Counted from the stretch's first letter, positions 1 through 8,848 are shown. The stretch: DNA of 64,000 bases from Roseovarius azorensis (GCF_900109455.1 NZ_FOAG01000013.1:1-64000), one strand, 5' to 3'. The notes: generated by a model from the sequence alone, not told the origin. Program-made: numbers and translations.

Positions 1-188
1 CCCACCCCATCGTGCCATAAAATCTTGACCAGATCGCCGCGACGGCCACGGAAGCAGAATATCTCGCCCGCATGCGGATCGCGTCCAAGCCCCTCCTGGA
101 CCTGCAGCGCCAGTGTGTTCATGCCGCGACGCATGTCGGTGACGCCACCCGCGATCCAGACCTTCACGCCCGTTGGAAACGCGATCAT
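1..188 (-). CDS. tnpB: IS66 Orf2 (TnpB) accessory transposition protein, partial
   Basis: Only the first 62 codons are present; the gene runs off the left edge. The N-terminus contains the IS66 Orf2 signature GVTDMRRGMNTL followed by FCFRGRRGDLVKILWHDG (around residues 14-60), typical of the family. The start codon at 188 overlaps the tnpA stop as ATGA, indicating coupled translation. TnpB is needed together with TnpA and TnpC for IS66 movement, but its biochemical role is not well defined. Confidence 0.9.
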   Translation of the reverse strand, partial: MIAFPTGVKVWIAGGVTDMRRGMNTLALQVQEGLGRDPHAGEIFCFRGRRGDLVKILWHDGV

Positions 189-595
189 TGCCCGTCCACC
201 ACTGACAGAATCCGCGCAAGCGCTTCAGGCTCGACCCCGGTGGGCACGATAAGTCGACGGCCATTCGGCAGGGCAATCTCCACCTGAGAGTTCCGTGGGG
301 GATCAGGGGGCTCAACCGGCCCGGGCTGAGAGGCCGAGACATCCGTCGTCACGGTCACCGGGGCGAAAGACACCGGGCGGGAAGCACCAAGCTCACCGTT
401 TCGATACTGCCGACGCCAGATCGTCAACAGCGATCGACAAACTCCATGCCGCCGCGCCGTCGCCGTCACTTGCCCGTGGCCGACAAAACTCTCCTCGACA
501 ATGCGCAGCTTGTCCTCAACCGGCCAATGCCGACGGCGAACGCCATCGGCGGCAGACAAAACTTCGATTTGAGGGCGGTTGATAAAGTCGGACAT
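185..595 (-). CDS. tnpA: IS66 Orf1 (TnpA), helix-turn-helix transposase subunit
   Basis: This 136-aa protein begins 59 bases inside the IS end. Residues 22-65 form a helix-turn-helix of the IS66 TnpA / IS3 OrfA kind (WPVEDKLRIVEESF, then VTATARRHGV and LTIWRRQYRNGEL), which would bind the element ends. The C-terminal half ends with the conserved VEIALPNGRRLIVP stretch seen in IS66 Orf1. It looks intact and overlaps tnpB by four bases. Confidence 0.93.
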   Translation of the reverse strand: MSDFINRPQIEVLSAADGVRRRHWPVEDKLRIVEESFVGHGQVTATARRHGVCRSLLTIWRRQYRNGELGASRPVSFAPVTVTTDVSASQPGPVEPPDPPRNSQVEIALPNGRRLIVPTGVEPEALARILSVVDGQ

Positions 596-654
596 AACGT
601 CGGACTTACTATCGGATCGTAGCCGAAGTCAGACGGCCCCCGCCGGAGCGTTAC

Positions 655-1204
655 GCTGCAACTCACCAGACAGGCCAATCAAGCCGCTGTCCGCTCCGTC
701 GAAATTACGGAGAAAATGGGCCGATTGCAGACGCAAGCATACATCGCTTTCAGCGGCACAACCCTTCACTATGGTATCGGGACGGACGGCAACCCCATTA
801 ATCTCGTAGTTCGCCCGCAGTTTCAAAACACTGGGAATAGTCCCGGACGAATCGTGTTCGGTTGCTGCCAAGTTAAGTTTCTGGCAGACTTCAGCACTCC
901 GGTAGAATTCAAGGTGGATCGTGGATCGTGGAACACTATCAATCTCGTGGTGGGGCCTGGAGAAACCAGACGGATTGATAGCCCAGTCATCCCAATGGAA
1001 GTGATTTCTGAGGCGATTGAGAGCCAGACGCTGCTTGCGGTTTTCGGCAGGGTTGAGTTCACCGATGTTTTTGATGACGTCAGGCGATGCGATGATTTCT
1101 GCGTGGCAATAATTTTTCACACTGACCCGACTATCCGAAACAATGGCGGCTTCGCCTCCCATGACTGGAACGCCCATCCCGACTATAAGATAACAATAAC
1201 TTAG
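655..1204 (+). pseudogene. C-terminal remnant of a conserved hypothetical membrane protein, cut by IS66
   Basis: An open frame runs from the IS junction to a stop at 1202-1204. An ATG at 716 could start a 162-aa product, but in-frame coding continues upstream to the IS end as LQLTRQANQAAVRSVEITEK. That is the alpha-helical linker that precedes the (L/M)(R/Q)AY(V/I)-type beta domain in a common family of small membrane-anchored hypothetical proteins. The part that would carry the N-terminal membrane helix is missing. Codon use is less GC-rich than in the neighbours, suggesting acquired DNA. I infer loss of function; no biochemical role is known for the family. Confidence 0.6.
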
Positions 1205-1242
1205 CCACATTCTTGTGGCCTTGGTGCGTTTGATACATAAGA

Positions 1243-1297
1243 CCGAAAATACCTCGGGGGAGTCGCCGCGCAGCGCGCGACGGGGGCAGCGCCCCCG
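1243..1297 (+). repeat. Bipartite hairpin intergenic repeat, copy 1
   Basis: The layout is CCGAAAATACCTCGGGGGAG, then a variable stem-loop (1262-1281, GTCGC pairing with GCGAC and a bulged C), then GGGGGC-AGC-GCCCCC (1282-1296). The same layout recurs at 10364-10418 and 39058-39110 with a different stem sequence each time. This copy lies downstream of both flanking genes, where a bidirectional terminator would sit, but it has no clear T run. Confidence 0.75.
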
Positions 1298-1299
1298 CC

Positions 1300-2364
1300 C
1301 TACGCCGCCTCATGCAGCAGGATCGCCGCCTCGGACCCGTTCAGACAGCGCCGCGCATAGCCGCCATAGTGATGCGGTTCGGCCTCCAGCACCGGATCGA
1401 ACGCCATGAGCCGCGCGCGGTCCGCCGCATCCAGCGTCGAGAGCGCCGCACTTGCCGGGTGAAAACTCTCGGTCTCCAGCCCGTTGGCCCGCAGAATCTG
1501 ATGGCTTGGCAACAGCAGGTGAATATAGGTCACCTCGCGCGCCGCCAGATCGACCGTGACCGTCCTGTCATTGACCAGATCACGCGCCATCACCAGCACC
1601 TCGGGCGTGTTGAACAGCGCCTGCGCCACGCGGCCCCTGACCAGCATCCGGTGCTCGGGACTGACCAGCAGATCCGCATCGGGCCGCTCGATGCCCAGCG
1701 CACCGGCGCGCAGCCGCACGGGTCTCAGCCCTGGCATCGCAAAGAGCCGCGCGCCGCTCATCCGGCGGCTGCCGATCCACCGGATTTCCTGCGCGCCGTT
1801 GTCGCGGGTCAGCACCCGGTCGCCCTCGCGCAGATCCTCCACCCGTCGCGGCCCCTCGGGTGTGTCGATCCGCGTGCCTTGCGTGAAACAGATCACCCCG
1901 CCCTCCGGCGTTCCGCGCTTGGCCCAGCACAGCCCGTCGAGCGCGTGATGCACCACCCACATCTCGCGGCCTTTCGGCGGAATGTCATCGTGAAACATCA
2001 AAAGCGGCGGTGCCCCGCGTCCGGGTTCGATCACCGTGACCGTATAGCTGCGCAGACCGTCGGTCACGACAAAGCCCGGATCGGTCAGCGGTTCAGCCAC
2101 CTCCGGCGGCTCGCAATCATGCATGTCACCCATCGCCGCGCCCACCAGACGCCGCACCATGCGTGCCGCGCGCCTGCGGTTCGCAGCCTCGCCTTCCGCC
2201 ATGTCCAGCCGCAACAGATCGTTCGGCCCGTCCACCCGCACGGGTTCACCCCGCCAGGACCAGGTATTGCCAACCGCCAGCGCCTGTAGCGGCGCATCGG
2301 CCAGCCCCTCCAGTTCCGTTTGCGACCAGGAGATGACGAACGTGCCCCGATAGCCCGTTCCCAT
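1300..2364 (-). CDS. Hint-domain-containing protein (Hedgehog/intein fold)
   Basis: This 354-aa protein has a Hint_2-type domain from about residue 156 to 300. The entry motif is ICFTQGTRIDTPEGPRRVED, with the nucleophile Cys159, and SPEHRML at 235-241 carries the conserved His. In inteins these residues drive self-splicing or cleavage. Residues 1-150 form a lineage-specific N-terminal region with no recognised domain. Such proteins are frequent in Rhodobacteraceae, often beside secreted or RTX-like proteins, and their role is uncertain. A purine-rich stretch (aagaggcaag) precedes the ATG. The gene stands alone, between a repeat and the LpxR-like gene. Confidence 0.85.
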   Translation of the reverse strand: MGTGYRGTFVISWSQTELEGLADAPLQALAVGNTWSWRGEPVRVDGPNDLLRLDMAEGEAANRRRAARMVRRLVGAAMGDMHDCEPPEVAEPLTDPGFVVTDGLRSYTVTVIEPGRGAPPLLMFHDDIPPKGREMWVVHHALDGLCWAKRGTPEGGVICFTQGTRIDTPEGPRRVEDLREGDRVLTRDNGAQEIRWIGSRRMSGARLFAMPGLRPVRLRAGALGIERPDADLLVSPEHRMLVRGRVAQALFNTPEVLVMARDLVNDRTVTVDLAAREVTYIHLLLPSHQILRANGLETESFHPASAALSTLDAADRARLMAFDPVLEAEPHHYGGYARRCLNGSEAAILLHEAA

Positions 2365-2404
2365 TGCCTGCTTGCCTCTTAATTCTTTTTATTGACCAGA
2401 GTTT

Positions 2405-2440
2405 AGCAAAACCGAATCAACCTGGGAACCCCCGGATTCG
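2405..2440 (-). terminator. Probable Rho-independent terminator after the LpxR-like gene
   Basis: Immediately past the stop codon at 2447 the minus strand can fold as CGAATC...GATTCG (2435-2440 with 2413-2418), with an inner CC-GGG...CCC-GG stem, followed by GTTTTGC. The position directly after the stop and the T run support a terminator. It also lies upstream of the Hint gene, isolating that gene. Confidence 0.55.
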
Positions 2441-2446
2441 CTTTTG

Positions 2447-3376
2447 TCAGAACCGCAGCCGCAGGCGCAGGGATCCGACGAACTGCCCCTCGCGCTGCGC
2501 ATCGAATTCCTCGCTCAGCCAGGTGACGCCGTAATAGATCGCGGTCCCGTTCCGCCCTTCCCAGTGCAGCCCGGCGCGCAGCCGCGTGCGGTCCTCGGTC
2601 ACGTTCACACCGCTGCGGGACGGCAGATAGTCACTGTCCCCGACATAGGCGACATCGCCACCGATCACAAAGGAATAGCCCGCATGCGGCTCATAGATGG
2701 TGCGATAGCGCTGTCCGGTCACCGGATCGCGCACCAGCAACTCGCCCTCGCCCACCCCGCCAAAGGTGATGTCCGCACCCACCCGGATCAGATCCTCGAC
2801 CCCCAGCCGCGCCTCGGCAAAGGGGCGCAGGCGCACGGCACCCAGATCATAGTCGCGCCCCGCCTCGATCACCGCCGAGGGGCGAATGGCGTTGCTCAGC
2901 TGCGTGTCGCGCACCTGCGGGACGAAATCGCGCCCGCCCAGCACGTCATGCAGGAAATCGTGAAAATCATCCAGCCCGGTCTGCGATCCGGTCACAACCA
3001 GGTCGGCGCCCATCGCATAGTCGATCCCGCCCCGCTCGAAATGCGTGTGCAGGCCAAAGCTGAGCGCGCCCACATAGGGCCGGTCGCCCGGTGCCGGATT
3101 GGACAGGTTCTCGGGCGCGATGATCTCGCCGTTGAAGCGGAATTCCAGCATCTGCCCGAAACCCTGCGGCAGCCGCCCCTGCCATGACGGTCCCCACACC
3201 CGGCTCGACGCGATGTTTCCGGTGCGCCAGCGGTCATGCCCGTCGCCCAGAAGATCGTTGTTGAAAATGCGCCCATAGCCCAGGCGCTGCCGCTCTCCGG
3301 CCTCGGCCATGGTGCTGGAAAGCATTGCAGACAGGGCGAGACCGGCCCAAAAAGCGATAAAGAAAGGGCGTTTCAT
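2447..3376 (-). CDS. LpxR-family (DUF2219) outer membrane lipid A deacylase
   Basis: This 309-aa protein begins MKRPFFIAFWAGLALSAM with a clear signal peptide that ends near AEA. The LpxR signature GYGRIFNNDLLGDGHDRWRT follows at about residues 33-52. It includes the Asn-Asp pair that corresponds to catalytic and calcium-binding residues in Salmonella LpxR. The body alternates like a beta barrel and ends in ...LRLRF, with the C-terminal aromatic residue used for outer membrane insertion. LpxR removes the 3'-acyloxyacyl group of lipid A. An ATG 18 bases upstream (3394) is possible, but the signal peptide favours 3376. Substrate specificity is inferred from the family only. Confidence 0.85.
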   Translation of the reverse strand: MKRPFFIAFWAGLALSAMLSSTMAEAGERQRLGYGRIFNNDLLGDGHDRWRTGNIASSRVWGPSWQGRLPQGFGQMLEFRFNGEIIAPENLSNPAPGDRPYVGALSFGLHTHFERGGIDYAMGADLVVTGSQTGLDDFHDFLHDVLGGRDFVPQVRDTQLSNAIRPSAVIEAGRDYDLGAVRLRPFAEARLGVEDLIRVGADITFGGVGEGELLVRDPVTGQRYRTIYEPHAGYSFVIGGDVAYVGDSDYLPSRSGVNVTEDRTRLRAGLHWEGRNGTAIYYGVTWLSEEFDAQREGQFVGSLRLRLRF

Positions 3377-3505
3377 ATCTGGCGCTCCAATCACTCGCCC
3401 CCCAACTGACCCTCGATAACAGAAAGTTGATTACGCCTGCCAGTTAAACCTGAAGAAAAGTGGAATTTTCCGATGCAACCGTGGCTTTTTCCGCCGCGAC
3501 GGTGA

Positions 3506-4090
3506 TCACAGCGCGCGCATCCAGAATTGCAGATCATGCGCGCACTCATCCACCGCACCGATCTCCCTCCACCGGAACTGCGCCACAGCCCCCTCGACCG
3601 GCGCATAACCGCGCTTGCGCCAGAACGCATCGAGCGGCTCATACCCTTCCGGTCGCGCCGGGTGGTCCCCGGCCCGGATCACCGAACAGAAGGCGGCAAA
3701 ATCCCGCCCCAGCGCCCGCGCCTGCGCCTCGCGCAGATCGAAGAACCTGTGCCCAACCCCCTGCCCGCGATACTCGGGCAAAAGCACGCTCTCGGCGCAA
3801 TAGAAGATCCGCTCCAGCGCAATGCCTGTGCCCGCGAAGGCCGCGCCGAAATCGCCCGCGTGATCCTCCATCGGGGTGCCCGTGGCCGCGCCCACCAGAC
3901 GCGCGCCGTCATAGGCCCCGACCAGAATCGCATCGGCGCTCTCGCGATAGACCTGCAGATACCGCTCCTCATATGCGGCATCGCCCTCGTAGAGATAGGG
4001 AAAGGCGCGAAACACCGCGATCCGCAGCCGCGCCACCTCTGGCAGCGCGCGCACCAGCGCATCACCCGTCAGTCGCCCGACCCGGATCAT
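3506..4090 (-). CDS. GNAT-family N-acetyltransferase
   Basis: This 194-aa protein carries the acetyl-CoA-binding motif A, LLPEYRGQGVGHRFFDLRE, at about residues 103-121. The strand before it (FYCAESVLL) and the later helix are typical of GNAT folds. The acceptor substrate cannot be read from sequence. It is the last gene of the minus-strand run UPF0262, phosphatase, SnoaL-like, GNAT. Its start overlaps the preceding stop as ATGA (4087-4090), so it is translationally coupled. Confidence 0.85.
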   Translation of the reverse strand: MIRVGRLTGDALVRALPEVARLRIAVFRAFPYLYEGDAAYEERYLQVYRESADAILVGAYDGARLVGAATGTPMEDHAGDFGAAFAGTGIALERIFYCAESVLLPEYRGQGVGHRFFDLREAQARALGRDFAAFCSVIRAGDHPARPEGYEPLDAFWRKRGYAPVEGAVAQFRWREIGAVDECAHDLQFWMRAL

Positions 4091-4482
4091 GCCGAGACCT
4101 GTTTCACCCAGTCCGCAAGGTTGTAATAGGTCACGACGCGCGTGATCAGCCCGTTTTCCAGCGTGAAAAACGACCCCGCAGGCAGGCGATAGCTCTGCCC
4201 CCTGGCCTCGGGCAGGCCCTCGTCGGTCGCCAGATAGGTGCCGTTCACCACATATTCCGCCGCCGCGCGGCGGCCACCCTCGACCTCGAAGATCACCATG
4301 TCGGTCAGTTCCTCACGATAGCACCGGCTCATGTGTTCGCAGAACGCGCGAAACAGATCCTTGCCCTCGCGGACCTGCCCCTCGTTCACATGATGACGCA
4401 CATCCTCGCTCAGACAGGCCAGCATGCCGGGCACATCGCCCCGGTTGAAGGCATCGAAATAGGCTTTGACGGTCTCGTTCAT
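4087..4482 (-). CDS. SnoaL-like / NTF2-fold protein, ketosteroid-isomerase-related
   Basis: This 131-aa single-domain protein begins MNETVKAYFDAFNRGDVPGM, the usual opening of SnoaL-like proteins (a helix, then 'N.GD...ml'). It ends with VTYYNLADWVKQV. The fold is a cone-shaped alpha/beta barrel used by isomerases, hydrolases and non-enzymatic binders, so no reaction is assigned. The start at 4482 has a good GGGAGGA site and overlaps the phosphatase stop as ATGA. An upstream in-frame ATG at 4506 lies inside the previous gene and is less likely. Confidence 0.8.
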   Translation of the reverse strand: MNETVKAYFDAFNRGDVPGMLACLSEDVRHHVNEGQVREGKDLFRAFCEHMSRCYREELTDMVIFEVEGGRRAAAEYVVNGTYLATDEGLPEARGQSYRLPAGSFFTLENGLITRVVTYYNLADWVKQVSA

Positions 4483-4940
4483 AAATCCTCCCGGGGTGGC
4501 CCCCAACGGTCCTGCAAATGCCCGATGATCTGGTCGCGGGTCTTGCGATAGGCATCCAGCCGCGCCTCGCGCGTCTGCGCAAGGCCGGTAGGATCCATGA
4601 TCGGCCAGTAAACGACATCCAGATGAAAGAACCGCGTCAGTTCCAGCGCCCGCCGCTGGCTCGCGGGGCTGAGCGCCACGATCAGATCAAACGACGACAG
4701 ATCGTCGCCCCATTGCTCCATCTCGTCGAAACTGCGGGTCCGGTGACGATCCAGTTCCACCCCGATCTCGCGGCAGACCGCGATGCTGAATCCGTCGATC
4801 TCCATGTCGCTCTTGACGCCCGCCGACTGCACATAGGTGCCGGTGCCGTAAAACTTCTTCATGATCCCCTCGGCCATCGGCGAACGGACGGCGTTGTGGT
4901 CGCAGCAGAACAGCACCGACTGCGGCAGCGGCTCGGGCAT
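4479..4940 (-). CDS. Low-molecular-weight protein tyrosine phosphatase family protein
   Basis: The 153-aa sequence has the P-loop CCDHNAVRSPMAEG at residues 12-25, fitting the C-x5-R-S active site, where the first-shell cysteine acts as nucleophile. The general-acid loop is likely IMDPTGLAQT near residue 125, matching the DP motif of this family. Arsenate reductases of the ArsC thioredoxin type share the fold, so a reductase role is an alternative. It follows the UPF0262 gene by three bases and overlaps the next gene by four. Confidence 0.85.
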   Translation of the reverse strand: MPEPLPQSVLFCCDHNAVRSPMAEGIMKKFYGTGTYVQSAGVKSDMEIDGFSIAVCREIGVELDRHRTRSFDEMEQWGDDLSSFDLIVALSPASQRRALELTRFFHLDVVYWPIMDPTGLAQTREARLDAYRKTRDQIIGHLQDRWGPPREDL

Positions 4941-4943
4941 CCC

Positions 4944-5423
4944 TCAGCCCCCGAAATGCAGCACGCAAATTAGCGTAAACAGACGCCGCGCGGTGTCATT
5001 GTCGATCTCGGCCTTGCCCTCCAGACGCTCGGCCAGAACCCGCGCCCCCTCGTTGTGAATGCCGCGCCGCGCCATGTCGATCGTCTCGATCTGGCTCGGC
5101 GGCATGTTCCTGACCGCGTCGAAATAGCTCTCGCAGATCGACCAGTAATCCTTGACCACCTGCCGGAACGGGCTCAGCGACAGATGAAACTCGGCCGCCG
5201 GCGCGTTCTCTTCGGTGCGGATGTCAAACACCAGCCGCTTCTCACGGATCGCCAGCCCGACACGATAGGGCCCCTCCGGCACCACCCGGTCGTCGCGCAG
5301 CGGCAGGGCAAAGCTGTTCTGCTCGATCAGGTCATACATCGCCACCTTGCGCTCCTGCTCGATCTCGGGCGTGGGCGGCGGCAGGTTGGCGTCATCCAGT
5401 TCGATATGGCAAATCCGGCTCAT
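4944..5423 (-). CDS. UPF0262 family protein
   Basis: This 159-aa protein matches UPF0262, an alphaproteobacterial family of unknown function. Recognisable stretches are SRICHIELDD at the start, DRVVPEGPYRVGLAIREKRL in the middle and the ETIDMARRGIHNEGA segment near residue 120. No catalytic motif is evident. It is first in the four-gene minus-strand run ending at 3506. In related genomes UPF0262 often lies near hisD, which is not seen here. Confidence 0.9.
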   Translation of the reverse strand: MSRICHIELDDANLPPPTPEIEQERKVAMYDLIEQNSFALPLRDDRVVPEGPYRVGLAIREKRLVFDIRTEENAPAAEFHLSLSPFRQVVKDYWSICESYFDAVRNMPPSQIETIDMARRGIHNEGARVLAERLEGKAEIDNDTARRLFTLICVLHFGG

Positions 5424-5738
5424 GGCACTTCTCTGGCAGACTGTTGCGCCCCGTCCCTAGCGCAGGCCGGGGACATGGGCAATCGCCGCCGCGGAACCGG
5501 GCGAAACACCCGCCCCGCCCGTGCCCCATTCGCCACGCCCCGCGCCAAACTCGACCCGAAACGCCGCCGTCTTGCATCCCGCCAACCCGCTACAGAACAG
5601 ACGGATTTCTCTGAATTGTTCTACAATGGGCACATTGTTGACCAGATTGTTTGTAATGGTGCTGCCAGAGCGGACATAATACAGTAATGAAAAACCAAAT
5701 CAGGCTCACGAGACGTTAAGATCTCCGCGCTACCGCGA
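5424..5738. promoter_or_regulatory. Divergent intergenic region with an ATTGT-N3-ACAAT palindrome
   Basis: This 315-bp gene-free stretch separates the UPF0262 gene (minus) from kpsT (plus). The half nearest kpsT (about 5600-5710) is AT-rich compared with the rest of the window. A perfect palindrome ATTGT-tct-ACAAT lies at 5615-5627, and related ATTGTT words follow at about 5634 and 5645. A CATAAT hexamer at about 5675 could be a -10 element, but no well-spaced -35 was found. I infer that the promoter and a regulator site for the polysaccharide operon lie here. No RNA gene was recognised. Confidence 0.4.
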
Positions 5739-6425
5739 ATGAGCAGGGACAACCGGGACGACCAGATGCTCGAATTCGAGAATGTCAGCAAGTCCTTCTG
5801 GACGGGCACGCAACGCAAGGTGATCCTAGACCGGGTATCCTTTCGCGTCGAACTTGGCCGCAGCCTCGGCATCCTCGCCCCCAACGGCACCGGCAAGACC
5901 ACGCTGATCAACATGATGGCCGGCCTTGAGAAACCCGACGAGGGCGAGATCAGGCGCGGCTGCCGCATCTCCTTCCCCCTTGGCTTCATGGGCGGCGTGA
6001 TCAGCCGCCTCTCGGCGCAGGAAAACGCGCGCTACATCGCCCGGCTCTACGGGCTCGATCCCGACTACATCGAGGCTTACTGCCGCTGGCTGTGCAACCT
6101 CGGCGAATATTTCGACCAGCCGCTCGGCACCTATTCCTCGGGCATGAAGGCGCGTTTCACCTTCGCGCTGATGCTGGCGCTCGATTTCGACATGTATCTC
6201 ATCGACGAGGGGATGCCCGGCTCGACCGATGTGGAATTCAACCGCAAGGCCGGGGAAATCCTGCGCGAACGGCTGCGCACCACCACCGTCATCATCGTCT
6301 CACACGATCCCAGAACACTCGAGAAATTCGCCCGTTCGGCAGCCGTGCTGATGGGCGGCAAACTCCATATGTTCGACACCTTGGAAGAGGCAAAAGAGCT
6401 CTATGACTATGAAACCCAAGGCTAG
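5739..6425 (+). CDS. kpsT: Capsule polysaccharide export ABC transporter ATPase (KpsT/CtrD-like)
   Basis: This 228-aa cytoplasmic ATPase has Walker A (ILAPNGTGKTT, residues 45-55), the short-signature variant TYSSGMKAR, Walker B MYLIDEGMP and the switch histidine in VIIVSHD. The compact length and SSGMKAR signature are typical of KpsT/BexA/CtrD, which power export of capsule across the inner membrane with permease KpsM. No kpsM-like gene lies in the window, so the partner must be elsewhere. The start is uncertain: an in-frame ATG at 5766 (MLEFENVSKSF) with GGGA upstream is an alternative. The 3' end overlaps the next gene by 23 bases. Confidence 0.87.
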   Translation: MSRDNRDDQMLEFENVSKSFWTGTQRKVILDRVSFRVELGRSLGILAPNGTGKTTLINMMAGLEKPDEGEIRRGCRISFPLGFMGGVISRLSAQENARYIARLYGLDPDYIEAYCRWLCNLGEYFDQPLGTYSSGMKARFTFALMLALDFDMYLIDEGMPGSTDVEFNRKAGEILRERLRTTTVIIVSHDPRTLEKFARSAAVLMGGKLHMFDTLEEAKELYDYETQG

Positions 6426-7995
6426 AAAATTCCGCATCCGGCGCTCCGAGGCCCCGCAGATGGCCGTCGCCGCTCAGGTTGCGGCCCCCGACATGGCGCA
6501 GGCCGCCAACGGCAGCGACGCCTTTGACGCCGGTCAGACCGCCCCGGCGGGCGAGACCCCGATCGGGCAGAGCATCGACGACATCCGCCGCGAGGGCCTC
6601 ACCGGGCGCGAATTGCGCATGGCCCGGCGTCTGGCGCAGAAACACGGGCTCGCCCCCACCTCGGATTTCGACGCCGTGCGGCTGTTGCGGGCGCGCGGCA
6701 TCGACCCGTTCGAACGCAGCAACCTTCTGGAAATCGTCACCCGCGACGGCGAGGCCGCCACAACACCCGAACCGCGCGTGCAACTGCCCCAGACCGTCCC
6801 CGCGAACCGCCCGCAACTGCCCTCGACGACGCTCAGCCCCGCCGAACGCCGCGCCGAGGAAATCATGGGGATCCAGCGCGACATCGCCCGCCGCCGCCGC
6901 CGCAAGCTGGCGCTCCTCTTCTCGCGGCTCGCGGCCTTCGTGATGCTGCCGACGCTGGTGGTGGGCTATTACTTTTACGCCATCGCCACGCCGATGTATG
7001 CGACCAAATCCGCCTTCCTCATCCTGTCCGCGGATGGCGGCGGCGGGGGCGGCAGCGGTCTGGGCAGTCTCCTGCCCAGCCAGTTCGCCACTGGCCAGGA
7101 TGCCATCGCCACCCAGGAATATCTCGAATCCAAGGACGCCATGCTGCGCCTCGACGCCGAGCTTGGCTTTCACGCCCATTTCAGCCAGCCCTGGATCGAC
7201 CCGCTGCAACGCCTCGACCCCGACGCCAGCAACGAAGCCATCTACAAGCTCTACCGCAAATACGTGAAACTCGGCTACGACCCCACAGAGGGCGTGATCC
7301 GGATGGAGGTCTCGACCGCCGACCCGGCCGTCAGCACCGAATTCTCGCAGCGCCTGATCGAATATGCCGAGGAACGCGTTGACGAACTCAGCCAGGACAA
7401 GCGGCAGGACGCCGTGCGCACCGCCGACCAGAGCCTTGAGCGGGCCAAGGCCGAACGCCGCGCCGCCCAGGCGCAGATGGTCGCCCTGCAAGAGGGCAGC
7501 ATCCTTGATCCCGAAGGCGAGATCGCCAGCATCCGCAGCCTGATCACCACCGTCGAACTGCAACTCCAGGAAAAGGAACTGGCACTCAGCATCCAGCAGA
7601 ACAACAGCCGCCCCAACGCCGCCCGCGTCGCCGCCCTCCAGAGCGAGATTGCCATACTCAGTGCCGAACTCGACAAGCAGAAAAAACGCCTGACCGACGC
7701 CACCGAGGGCGAGGCATCGCTCGCCTCCAAGACCGCCGCGATCCAGATGGCGCAGGCCGATCTCGCCACCGCCGACATGGTGCTGCAATCCGCGCTCGAG
7801 GCCAAGCGCCAGGCCGAGATCGAGGCCAACAAGCAGGTCCGCTACCTGACCGTCAGCGTGCGCCCGGTGCCTTCGCAGGATTCCACCTATCCGCGCGCCT
7901 TCGAGAACACGATACTGGCTTTCCTGATCTTTTCTGGTATCTACCTGATGATATCGCTCACCGCTTCCATCCTGCGCGAACAGGTGTCCTCCTGA
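6403..7995 (+). CDS. Capsule polysaccharide export inner-membrane protein (KpsE/CtrB-like, PCP family) with long N-terminal extension
   Basis: At 530 aa this is longer than typical KpsE (about 380). Residues 1-165 form an Ala/Pro-rich cytoplasmic extension with a conserved-looking helical block ([19 protein letters not shown], then [20 protein letters not shown]). A membrane helix follows at about 169-192, then periplasmic alpha/beta segments with a Gly-rich loop ([12 protein letters not shown]). A coiled coil spans about 330-480, and a second membrane helix lies at about 500-522. This two-helix, coiled-coil layout is that of polysaccharide co-polymerase proteins that bridge the envelope. It overlaps kpsT and precedes kdsA by two bases. 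Confidence 0.85.
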   Translation: MTMKPKARKFRIRRSEAPQMAVAAQVAAPDMAQAANGSDAFDAGQTAPAGETPIGQSIDDIRREGLTGRELRMARRLAQKHGLAPTSDFDAVRLLRARGIDPFERSNLLEIVTRDGEAATTPEPRVQLPQTVPANRPQLPSTTLSPAERRAEEIMGIQRDIARRRRRKLALLFSRLAAFVMLPTLVVGYYFYAIATPMYATKSAFLILSADGGGGGGSGLGSLLPSQFATGQDAIATQEYLESKDAMLRLDAELGFHAHFSQPWIDPLQRLDPDASNEAIYKLYRKYVKLGYDPTEGVIRMEVSTADPAVSTEFSQRLIEYAEERVDELSQDKRQDAVRTADQSLERAKAERRAAQAQMVALQEGSILDPEGEIASIRSLITTVELQLQEKELALSIQQNNSRPNAARVAALQSEIAILSAELDKQKKRLTDATEGEASLASKTAAIQMAQADLATADMVLQSALEAKRQAEIEANKQVRYLTVSVRPVPSQDSTYPRAFENTILAFLIFSGIYLMISLTASILREQVSS

Positions 7996-7997
7996 CG

Positions 7998-8831
7998 ATG
8001 AAACATGTCGATCTGAACGGGTTGTGCCTCGGCAACGACCAGCCGCTCACGCTCATCGCGGGGCCGTGCCAGCTTGAATCCGAGGGTCACGCCCAGACGA
8101 TCGCGGGCACGCTGGCAGAGGCCTGCCGCGCGTTTGGCGCGGGGCTGATCTTCAAGGGCAGCTTTGACAAGGCCAACCGCACCTCGCTCTCGGGGCGGCG
8201 CGGATTGGGTATCGACGAGGGGCTCAAGGTGCTGCAATCGGTCAAGGATGCCATTGGCCTGCCGGTGCTGACCGACATCCACCTGCCCGAACAATGCGCC
8301 CCCGTGGCCGAGGTGGCCGATGTCCTGCAAATCCCCGCCTTCCTCTGCCGCCAGACCGACCTGCTGATTGCGGCCGGCGAAACCGGCGCAGCGATCAACG
8401 TGAAAAAGGGCCAGTTCCTCGCGCCCTGGGACATGCCCAACGTCATCTCCAAGATCGAATCGACCGGCAACACCCGCATCCTGCTGACCGAACGCGGCAC
8501 CTCGTTCGGCTACAACACCCTCGTCGCCGACATGCGCGCCCTGCCGCAGATGGCCGCCACCGGCTATCCGGTGGTGATGGACGCCACCCATTCGGTGCAA
8601 CAGCCGGGCGGACGGGGCGGCTCTTCGGGCGGGCAGCGCGAATTCGCCCCCGTCATGGCCCGCGCCGCCGTATCGCTCGGCATCGCCTCGGTTTTCATCG
8701 AAACCCACGAAGACCCGGACAACGCCCCCTCGGACGGGCCCAACATGATCCCGCTGGCGCAGATGCCCGCGCTCATCTCGACGCTGATGCAGTTCGACCG
8801 GCTGGCCAAGGCCAACCCGATCACCCTTTGA
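7998..8831 (+). CDS. kdsA: 3-deoxy-8-phosphooctulonate synthase
   Basis: This 277-aa enzyme condenses arabinose-5-phosphate with phosphoenolpyruvate to make Kdo-8-phosphate. Key blocks are IAGPCQLES near residue 20, [20 protein letters not shown], the NVKKGQFL loop (Lys of the phosphate site) and [12 protein letters not shown]. Kdo goes to lipopolysaccharide, and in group 2 capsules to the poly-Kdo linker on the lipid anchor. Placement two bases after the kpsE-like gene therefore fits a capsule operon. Residue spacing is normal and the gene looks intact. Confidence 0.95.
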   Translation: MKHVDLNGLCLGNDQPLTLIAGPCQLESEGHAQTIAGTLAEACRAFGAGLIFKGSFDKANRTSLSGRRGLGIDEGLKVLQSVKDAIGLPVLTDIHLPEQCAPVAEVADVLQIPAFLCRQTDLLIAAGETGAAINVKKGQFLAPWDMPNVISKIESTGNTRILLTERGTSFGYNTLVADMRALPQMAATGYPVVMDATHSVQQPGGRGGSSGGQREFAPVMARAAVSLGIASVFIETHEDPDNAPSDGPNMIPLAQMPALISTLMQFDRLAKANPITL

Positions 8832-8848
8832 CCAACAAGAGTTTCCCG

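Larger units (their letters stand above)
1..654 (-). mobile_element. IS66-family insertion sequence, one end only
   Basis: The segment carries the IS66-type gene pair tnpA (orf1) and tnpB (orf2), read on the minus strand with an ATGA overlap. The outer end is placed at 654 because the minus strand reads GTAACGCTCC inward from there, and IS66 elements usually begin with GTAA. The next eight bases (655-662, gctgcaac) would be one copy of an 8-bp target duplication. The other end, with the large transposase tnpC, lies beyond base 1, so the repeat and duplication cannot be confirmed here. The element appears to have landed inside the gene at 655-1204. Confidence 0.85.

Noticed and set aside
1131..1313. 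60-aa minus-strand open frame between the IS remnant and the Hint gene
   Set aside because: It spans the bipartite repeat, is Arg-rich and has no ribosome site.
6292..7788. 498-aa open frame on the minus strand
   Set aside because: It is antisense to the kpsE-like gene, Gly-rich and low-complexity, with no start context; the plus-strand gene has clear domains.
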